From: Pseudomonadota bacterium
GTDB lineage: Bacteria; Pseudomonadota; Gammaproteobacteria; Xanthomonadales; Xanthomonadaceae
DNA: 20,125 nucleotides
Direction of reading: 5' to 3'
NCBI GenBank assembly: GCA_023399815.1
Contig: JAEWOJ010000014.1
Coordinates: 1 to 20,125 of the forward strand
In this document: positions 14,542-20,125 of the stretch, one piece after another
How positions within the stretch are numbered: the stretch's first letter is position 1
Layout: each line of letters starts with the position of its first letter
The notes under the pieces: model-generated
Told to the model about the DNA's origin: nothing
Database searches by the model: none
What the model saw: the letters and a program-made list of their open reading frames with translations, nothing else
Made by a program: the position numbers and the translations under genes

Positions 14542-15800
14542 GGGCCAGCAGCAACAACGGAATGGGGGAAGCGGGAAGCGGGAATGACGGCAATCTGCCA
14601 GTTGTCCCCGCATCCCTTCCCGCTTCCCGATTCCCGCTTCCCCGCCCCCCCCGCATCGCGCTGGTCGCCGGCGAAACCTCCGGCGACATCCTCGGCGCAG
14701 GGCTGATCGCCGAACTGCGCCGGCATTTCCCCGCCGCCGAGTTCGCCGGGATCGGCGGCGATGCCATGCGCGGCGCCGGTTGCCAGACCTGGTTCGACGC
14801 CAGCGAACTGGCCCTGATGGGCCTGGCCGAGATCCTGCGCCACCTGCCGCGCCTGCTGAAACTGCGCCGCTCCTTCCGCCAGCGCGTGCTCGACTGGCAG
14901 CCGGACGTGTTCATCGGCATCGATGCACCCGACTTCAACCTGGGCGTGGAGCGCTGGCTCAAGCAGCGCGGCATCCGCACCGTGCACTACGTCAGCCCCT
15001 CGGTCTGGGCCTGGCGCGAGAAGCGCGCCGAGAAGATCGGCGCCAGCGCCGACCTGGTGCTGTGCCTGTTCCCGATGGAGCCGCCGATCTATGCGCGCCA
15101 TGGCGTCGATGCGCGCTTCGTCGGCCATCCCATGGCCGACGCCATCCCGCTGGACAGCGACCGCGCCGATGCCCGCGTCCGGCTCGGCCTGCCGGCCACC
15201 GCGCCGGTGCTGGCGGTGCTGCCCGGCAGCCGCCTGGGCGAGATCGGCCGGCTCGGCCCGGCCTTCTTCGAGGCCGCCTGGCAGGTGGCCGAACGCATGC
15301 CCGGGCTGCATATCGTGGTGCCAGCGGCCAATGCCCAGTGCCGCCAGCTGATCGACCAGCAGATCGCCGCCTCGGCCCTGCCCGGCCCGCGCCTGCACGT
15401 GCTCGACGGACAGGCCCGCGAGGCGATGACCGCCGCCGACGTGGTGCTGCTGGCGTCCGGCACCGCCACGCTGGAGACCATGCTGGTCAAGCGGCCGATG
15501 GTGGTCGGCTACCGCGTGTCCGAGCTGACCTACCGCATCGCCAAGGCGCTGAACCTGGTCAAGGTCGACCGCTACGCCCTGCCCAACGTGCTGGCCGGCC
15601 ACGACCTCGCGCCGGAGCTGATCCAGCACGACTGCACGCCGGAGCGGCTGGCCGCGGCGGTGCTGCAATGGTTCGAGCAGCCCGGCTGCGTGGCCGGGCT
15701 GCACGACGATTACCGGCGCCTGCACCTGCAGCTGCGCCAGGACGCTTCCGCCCGCGCCGCCGACGCGGTGGCCTCGCTGCTGGCGAAGGCGGCGGCATGA
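14538..15800 (+). CDS. lpxB: lipid-A-disaccharide synthase, with a repeat-derived N-terminal extension
   Basis: LpxB is a GT19 glycosyltransferase that joins lipid X and UDP-diacylglucosamine to make the lipid A disaccharide at the inner face of the inner membrane. The 420-residue product has all the family blocks: RIALVAGETSGDILGAGLI (39-57), YVSPSVWAWREKRAEKI, RFVGHPMADAI, VLPGSRLGEI and LLASGTATLETMLVKRPMVV. Ordinary LpxB proteins begin just before IALVAGE; here ATG 14538, overlapping lpxA by ATGA, adds about 38 residues (low complexity: Gly, Ser, Asn, Pro, Ala) encoded by an inverted-repeat element at 14566-14642 and a C8 tract. The only later in-frame ATG before the core is 14562, so most of the extension is unavoidable. 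Function should be intact if the tail is tolerated. rnhB overlaps its stop. Confidence 0.95.
   Translation: MRASSNNGMGEAGSGNDGNLPVVPASLPASRFPLPRPPRIALVAGETSGDILGAGLIAELRRHFPAAEFAGIGGDAMRGAGCQTWFDASELALMGLAEILRHLPRLLKLRRSFRQRVLDWQPDVFIGIDAPDFNLGVERWLKQRGIRTVHYVSPSVWAWREKRAEKIGASADLVLCLFPMEPPIYARHGVDARFVGHPMADAIPLDSDRADARVRLGLPATAPVLAVLPGSRLGEIGRLGPAFFEAAWQVAERMPGLHIVVPAANAQCRQLIDQQIAASALPGPRLHVLDGQAREAMTAADVVLLASGTATLETMLVKRPMVVGYRVSELTYRIAKALNLVKVDRYALPNVLAGHDLAPELIQHDCTPERLAAAVLQWFEQPGCVAGLHDDYRRLHLQLRQDASARAADAVASLLAKAAA
14566..14642. repeat. inverted-repeat element inside the start of lpxB
   Basis: The 12-mer GGGAAGCGGGAA occurs twice, overlapping, at 14566-14577 and 14573-14584. Its exact reverse complement TTCCCGCTTCCC occurs twice, at 14617-14628 and 14631-14642. 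The two arms can fold into a long hairpin. Repeats of the GGGAA(G/T)CGGGAA type are frequent between genes in Xanthomonadaceae; here the element lies inside the reading frame. Confidence 0.85.
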
Positions 15801-16453
15801 ACGCCCGCGCCCCAGCCGCGGCATCGCTGTCGCTGTTCGACGACGGCGCGCTGGTCGCCCGCCAGGGCCCGCGCCTGGTCGCCGGCGTGGACGAGGCCGG
15901 GCGCGGCCCGCTGGCCGGCCCGGTCGCGGTGGCCGCGGTGGTGTTCGACCCGCAGCGGCCGCGCATCAACGGCCTGGACGACTCCAAGGCGCTCACCGCC
16001 GCGCGCCGCGAGCAGCTCTACGAGCGCATCGTCGAACGCGCCCTGGCCCACAGCATCGTGCTGGTGGACGTGGCCGAGATCGACGGCATCAACATCTTCC
16101 AGGCCACCATGCAGGGCATGCGCCGCGCGGTGGAAGGCGTGGCGCACGTGGCCCGGTTCGCCCGCATCGACGGCAACAAGATCCCCAAGGGCCTGCCCTG
16201 CCCAGCCGAGGCGCTGGTCGGCGGCGACGCCATCGACCGCGCGATCATGGCCGCCTCGATCCTGGCCAAGGTCAGCCGCGACCGCTACATGCGGGACCTG
16301 CACCAGCGCCATCCCGAATACGGCTTCGACCAGCACAAGGGCTACGGCACGCCGGCCCACCTGATCGCGCTGCGCACGCACGGCCCCTGCCCGGAGCACC
16401 GGCGCAGCTTCGCCCCGGTGCGCAATTGCCTGCACATGATAGGCTCCGGGTGA
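15797..16453 (+). CDS. rnhB: ribonuclease HII
   Basis: RNase HII cuts RNA in RNA-DNA hybrids and starts removal of single ribonucleotides from DNA. The 218-residue product (E. coli 198) has a short variable N-terminus, then GVDEAGRGPLAGPVAVAAVV (Asp32, Glu33), GLDDSKALTAARRE, ARIDGNKIP (Asp125), GGDAIDRAIMAASILAK (Asp144), and the C-terminal DQHKGYGTPAHL segment. All four acidic catalytic positions are present. ATG 15797 overlaps the lpxB stop (ATGA). It closes the lpx operon, as is common in proteobacteria. It converges with the minus-strand lipoprotein gene 69 bp downstream; a weak inverted repeat (ACGCGG / CCGCGT, 16498-16503 / 16517-16522) is the only terminator-like sequence seen there. 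Confidence 0.97.
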   Translation: MNARAPAAASLSLFDDGALVARQGPRLVAGVDEAGRGPLAGPVAVAAVVFDPQRPRINGLDDSKALTAARREQLYERIVERALAHSIVLVDVAEIDGINIFQATMQGMRRAVEGVAHVARFARIDGNKIPKGLPCPAEALVGGDAIDRAIMAASILAKVSRDRYMRDLHQRHPEYGFDQHKGYGTPAHLIALRTHGPCPEHRRSFAPVRNCLHMIGSG

Positions 16454-16522
16454 TAGCGCCAATCACCTTGCCTGATAGCCCATGCGCCCTTCAATCGACG
16501 CGGTGGCTTGAGGCAGCCGCGT

Positions 16523-17467
16523 TCATGGACTCGACAAGGTGTCCATCCGCTCCCGATAGACCCGCGCCAGGCATGCCACGTCGCTGCCGCAGGCATCGCG
16601 TTGAGCCACGAGCCAGGATCGCTGCACCTGTTCAACATCCCATACATCGGGCGCCGTCGACCGTACCTGCCGATACAAGGTAGCCAACCTGACGTCGAGG
16701 GCGGCAAGCACCGCGTCATTGCAGATCGCATTCTCGGCGGCAGTTCCGGCTCTTGCGCAATTGAAGCTCGGCGATATGGCTGCCCCACCGGAATTTTCCG
16801 CAAGGTCGATCCTGCGCCTCGCCATATCGTCCAACATCCCGGCGTAGCCACCGGATGGCCTTGCCGGTCCGCCTGAAACCTCATCGTTCCCTTGGCCATC
16901 GAAATCTCGAGCGATTTCCGGCACCTGCACTTCGTCCGGCGCGGGCTGGCCGGCACTGGCGCCAACGCCGTCATCCGCCAATGCGCCGCCTGTCGCTCCC
17001 TGGTCGGCCACTTGGCCCGAGCCGGCATGCCGGCATTTCTCATTGCTCTCGGCGGCCTTGGCCTGCAAATCCGATACAAAAATGGCCTGCTTCCTCGACA
17101 TGTTCCGACGGGCATAGAGCGTGGCCTGGAATTGGATGAGGGCGGCATATTCCTCCGCCGCTTGCGCCAATGCGCAGTGGTCTGCGGCGGCGACGGCCTG
17201 CTCATAGCGTTGCCTGCACTTCGCCGCACTTTCGTCGGCACGCTTCTCCCATTTTCCCCATCGCAACCCCTGGAAGAGGGTTGGCTGCCGGTTATCGCTG
17301 GTGTCGGTTGCACGGAGGATTTCCGACGCGACCGCCGAGGCGAGGCAATCCTTTCCGCCAGCCAGGGCTTGTTCGTATTCCGGCTGCATCTTCCTCTCGA
17401 TGAGCGAATCCGCCGAACAGGCCGTCAGCGCCAGCAACGCCAATACAATGAAAATGCTTCTGCTCAA
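16523..17467 (-). CDS. putative lipoprotein with C-terminal LprI-like (DUF1311) domain
   Basis: The 314-residue protein is read from TTG 17467, chosen because a very strong ribosome-binding site (GGAGGAGGAA) lies just before it and because this start gives a clean lipoprotein signal, MSRSIFIVLALLALTAC, with the lipobox Leu-Thr-Ala-Cys17. Ser at +2 predicts outer-membrane sorting. Residues about 25-150 are helical with two related segments, YEQALAGGKDC and YEQAVAAADHC, plus two more Cys. A Gly/Ala/Asp-rich linker follows (about 150-230). The last 81 residues fit the DUF1311/LprI family: a C-x11-C pair (Cys237, Cys249), LDVRLATLYRQ, QRSWLVAQRDAC, and a second C-x5-C pair (Cys293, Cys299). Mycobacterial LprI inhibits lysozyme; that role here is only a suggestion. 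Codons AGG, AGA, ATA, GTA, TTG and CAA, rare in the neighbours, are frequent, so it is probably acquired. Confidence 0.8.
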   Translation of the reverse strand: MSRSIFIVLALLALTACSADSLIERKMQPEYEQALAGGKDCLASAVASEILRATDTSDNRQPTLFQGLRWGKWEKRADESAAKCRQRYEQAVAAADHCALAQAAEEYAALIQFQATLYARRNMSRKQAIFVSDLQAKAAESNEKCRHAGSGQVADQGATGGALADDGVGASAGQPAPDEVQVPEIARDFDGQGNDEVSGGPARPSGGYAGMLDDMARRRIDLAENSGGAAISPSFNCARAGTAAENAICNDAVLAALDVRLATLYRQVRSTAPDVWDVEQVQRSWLVAQRDACGSDVACLARVYRERMDTLSSP

Positions 17468-17811
17468 TTCCTCCTCCTCGCCATGCATGGCACCCAGAAC
17501 ATCAATATCTTGCAGAAGCATGCACCGACCGCCGCCCCTGCCTCGCCCCACCGCCGGCAGGGCAATGGGCCTGCCACATTACCGGCTGCAAGCGCGCCAA
17601 CCAACGGCCGGCACCATTCTCTACAGAGCCCCCACGGCCACGCAGGCTGGACGGACGCCCGATACCCATGCCATAAAACACCATCGGTCCACGGCCGGGC
17701 CATGCCGGGGAAACCTCGGCGCGCCAGCCGCCCGCCTGCGGACCGGGCTGTCAAGCCTTGCCCCCCCCCTGCCCTCGCCGCTACCCTGCCCTGTCATCGC
17801 AGTGATCCGGC
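17468..17811. other. intergenic region between the divergent lipoprotein gene and dnaE
   Basis: In these 344 bp I find no convincing gene. The open frames here are in composition-driven shadow frames without a ribosome-binding site. It must hold the promoters of the minus-strand lipoprotein gene and of dnaE, but no strong -35/-10 pair is visible for either. A C9 homopolymer is present at 17761-17769, 43 bases before dnaE. Confidence 0.6.
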
Positions 17812-20125
17812 ATGAGCACTCCCCGCTTCGTCCATCTCCACGTCCACACCGAATTCTCGATGGTGGACTCCACCATCCGCGTTCCGGCCAAGCCGGACCA
17901 GGCCGACCCGAAGAAGGCCAAGCAGGCCAACCTCCTCAGCCGCTCGGTGGAGATGCGGGCGCCAGCGTTGGCGGTCACCGACCTGAACAACCTGTTCGCG
18001 CTGGTGAAGTTCTACAAGGCCGCAGAAGGCGTGGGCATCAAGCCGGTCGCCGGCGCCGACGTGCTGATCGCCGAGGACGGCCACGATCCGTGGCGCATGA
18101 CGCTGCTGTGCCGCGACCGCGAAGGCTACCTGAGCCTGTCGCGGCTGCTGACCCGCGCCTGGCTGGAAGGCCACCGCCCCGAAGGCGGCGTGGCCGTCCA
18201 TCCGCAGTGGCTCAAGGACGGCTGCCACAACCTGTTCGCGCTGGCCGGGCGCCAGAGCCTGGCCGGCCGGCTGGCGAGCGAAGGCCGCCACGACCTGGCC
18301 GAGCAGCAGCTGGCCGACTGGCAGCGCGTGTTCGGCGACGGCCTGCACCTGGAACTGACCCGCACCGGCCGCGACGGCGAGGAAGCCTTCAACCAGTTCG
18401 CGCTGATGGCCGCCGGCCAGCGCGGCCTGCCGGTGGTCGCCAGCAACGACGTGCGCTTCCTCGACGCGAAGGACTTCGACGCGCACGAGGCGCGGGTGTG
18501 CATCTCCACCGGCCGCGTGCTCGACGACCCCAAGCGCCCGCGCGAGTACAGCCGCGAGCAGTACCTGAAGTCGCCCGAGCAGATGTGCGAGCTGTTCGCC
18601 GACATCCCCGACGCGATCGACAACACGCTGGCGCTGGCGCAGCGCTGCAACGTCGAGATGCGGCTGGGCACCTACTTCCTGCCCGACTACCCGGTGCCCG
18701 ACGACGAGACCCTGGACACCTGGATCCAGAAGCAGTCGCGCGAGGGCCTGGAAGAACGCCTGCAGAAGAACCCGCTGGCGCCGGGCAAGACCCGCGAGGA
18801 TTACTTCGAGCGGCTCGAATTCGAGCTGGACACCATCATCAAGATGGGCTTCCCCGGCTACTTCCTGATCGTGGCCGACTTCATCCAGTGGGGAAAGAAC
18901 CAGGGCATCCCGATCGGCCCGGGCCGCGGCTCCGGCGCCGGCTCGCTGGTGGCCTGGGCGCTGAAGATCACCGACCTCGACCCGCTGCCGTACAACCTGC
19001 TGTTCGAGCGCTTCCTCAACCCGGAACGCGTGTCGATGCCCGACTTCGACATCGACTTCTGCATGGACCGGCGCGACGAGGTGATCGACTACGTCGCGCG
19101 CAAGTACGGGCGCGAGCGGGTCAGCCAGATCATCACCTACGGCACCATGGCGGCCAAGGCGGTGGTGCGCGACTCCGGGCGCGTGCTCGGCTTCCCGTAC
19201 GGCCTGGTCGACGGCGTGTCCAAGTTGATCCCCAACATCCTCGGCATCGGCCTGAAGGACGCGCTGGGCAAGGGCAAGGAGGGGCCGGACTCGGAAATGG
19301 CCTCGTCCGAGCTGATCCAGCGCTACGAGACCGAGGACGACGTCCGCGACCTGATCGACCTGGCGCTGCAGCTGGAAGACCTGACCCGCAACGCCGGCAA
19401 GCACGCCGGCGGCGTGGTGATCGGCCCCGAGCCGCTGAGCGAGTTCTGCCCGCTGTACGCCGAACACGACGAAGGCAGCCTGGGCAGGAACCCGGTCACC
19501 CAGTTCGACAAGAACGACGTGGAAGAAGTCGGCCTGGTGAAGTTCGACTTCCTCGGCCTGCGCACGCTGACGATCATCGACTGGGCGGTGAAGGCGATCA
19601 ACGCCCGCCACGCCCGTGCCGGCATCCCGCCCATCGACATCGCCGCGATCCCGCTCGACGACGCGCCCACCTACAAGGACATCTTCGCCAACGGCAACAC
19701 CGGCGCGGTGTTCCAGTTCGAATCCTCGGGCATGCGCCGGCTGCTGAAGGACGCGCGCCCTGACCGCTTCGAGGACCTGATCGCGCTGGTGTCGCTGTAC
19801 CGCCCCGGCCCGATGGACCTGATTCCCTCGTTCAACGCGCGCAAGCACGGGCAGGAGGAGATCATCTATCCCGACCCGCGCACCGAGGCCATCCTGAGCG
19901 ACACCTACGGCATCATGGTGTACCAGGAGCAGGTGATGCAGATGGCGCAGATCGTCGGCGGCTACTCGCTGGGCGGCGCCGACCTGCTGCGCCGCGCGAT
20001 GGGCAAGAAGGTGCCGGCCGAAATGGCCAAGCACCGCGAGATCTTCCGCGAGGGCGCGGCCAAGGGCGGCGTCGACGGCCCCAAGGCCGACGAGATCTTC
20101 GACCTGATGGAGAAGTTCGCCGGCT
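17812..20125 (+). CDS. dnaE: DNA polymerase III alpha subunit (3' truncated by window)
   Basis: DnaE is the replicative polymerase subunit of the DNA polymerase III core. The first 771 residues are present and the gene runs off the end with no stop. The N-terminal PHP domain begins FVHLHVHTEFSMVDS (6-20), followed by a charged Lys/Ala/Asp-rich insertion (about 25-42) and ALAVTDLNNLFALVKFYKAA. The palm has GPGRGSGAGSLVAW and the catalytic PDFDIDF (Asp411 and Asp413, matching E. coli Asp401 and Asp403). Further on are TYGTMAAKAVVRD, NAGKHAGGVVI, FQFESSGM, LYRPGPMDLIPSFNARKHG, YGIMVYQEQVMQMAQ and GGADLLRRAMGKK, in the family order. ATG 17812 has no strong ribosome-binding site, but homology begins at once after it. 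Confidence 0.97.
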   Translation, partial: MSTPRFVHLHVHTEFSMVDSTIRVPAKPDQADPKKAKQANLLSRSVEMRAPALAVTDLNNLFALVKFYKAAEGVGIKPVAGADVLIAEDGHDPWRMTLLCRDREGYLSLSRLLTRAWLEGHRPEGGVAVHPQWLKDGCHNLFALAGRQSLAGRLASEGRHDLAEQQLADWQRVFGDGLHLELTRTGRDGEEAFNQFALMAAGQRGLPVVASNDVRFLDAKDFDAHEARVCISTGRVLDDPKRPREYSREQYLKSPEQMCELFADIPDAIDNTLALAQRCNVEMRLGTYFLPDYPVPDDETLDTWIQKQSREGLEERLQKNPLAPGKTREDYFERLEFELDTIIKMGFPGYFLIVADFIQWGKNQGIPIGPGRGSGAGSLVAWALKITDLDPLPYNLLFERFLNPERVSMPDFDIDFCMDRRDEVIDYVARKYGRERVSQIITYGTMAAKAVVRDSGRVLGFPYGLVDGVSKLIPNILGIGLKDALGKGKEGPDSEMASSELIQRYETEDDVRDLIDLALQLEDLTRNAGKHAGGVVIGPEPLSEFCPLYAEHDEGSLGRNPVTQFDKNDVEEVGLVKFDFLGLRTLTIIDWAVKAINARHARAGIPPIDIAAIPLDDAPTYKDIFANGNTGAVFQFESSGMRRLLKDARPDRFEDLIALVSLYRPGPMDLIPSFNARKHGQEEIIYPDPRTEAILSDTYGIMVYQEQVMQMAQIVGGYSLGGADLLRRAMGKKVPAEMAKHREIFREGAAKGGVDGPKADEIFDLMEKFAG

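Noticed and set aside
17464..17754. 96-codon minus-strand frame upstream of the lipoprotein gene
   Set aside because: The sequence is Arg/Trp/Gly/Ala-rich with no ribosome-binding site, and it overlaps the start region of the lipoprotein gene. I see no evidence that it is translated.
16892..17815. 307-codon plus-strand frame running toward dnaE
   Set aside because: It is antisense to the lipoprotein gene, whose signal peptide, ribosome-binding site and conserved cysteine pattern fix the coding strand.

Overview
This 20.1-kb, GC-rich window comes from the chromosome of a gammaproteobacterium, most likely the Xanthomonadaceae/Lysobacteraceae (Xanthomonas, Stenotrophomonas, Pseudoxanthomonas and relatives). 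The basis is the gene order rpsB-tsf-(HDOD-GGDEF)-pyrH-frr-uppS-cdsA-dxr-rseP-bamA-lpxD-fabZ-lpxA-lpxB-rnhB-dnaE, the absence of skp between bamA and lpxD, the style of the proteins, and REP-type repeats that begin with GTAG. Genus cannot be fixed from the sequence alone.

Layout. Positions 1-1356 hold the end of rpsB and all of tsf, closed by a strong intrinsic terminator. A stand-alone HDOD-GGDEF signalling gene (1487-2992) follows, then pyrH (3091-3819). A 639-bp gene-free stretch contains three tandem units of about 200 bp. From 4459 to 11749 lies a compact block, frr-uppS-cdsA-dxr-rseP-bamA, with ATGA overlaps or very short gaps: ribosome recycling, the undecaprenyl carrier, CDP-diacylglycerol, the isoprenoid precursor that feeds UppS, the sigma-E intramembrane protease, and the outer-membrane protein insertase. 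A second repeat cluster (11763-12190), related to the first, separates bamA from lpxD-fabZ-lpxA-lpxB-rnhB (12253-16453), the lipid A/fatty acid operon, which is almost fully overlapping. An inward-facing lipoprotein gene with atypical codon use (16523-17467, minus strand) lies between rnhB and dnaE, which starts at 17812 and runs off the window.

The genes are mostly conserved housekeeping and envelope genes, and I see no new multi-gene defence or metabolic system. The unusual material is (i) the palindromic repeat array after pyrH, each unit of which carries a copy of the pyrH 3' end including its stop codon, with a related unit about 8 kb away after bamA; (ii) an in-frame, repeat-derived N-terminal extension of LpxB that contains a C8 tract; (iii) a likely leaderless lpxD with a perfect inverted repeat over its -35; (iv) substitutions at two normally conserved PyrH active-site positions; (v) a cysteine-bracketed insertion in BamA; and (vi) a foreign-looking LprI/DUF1311 lipoprotein gene.
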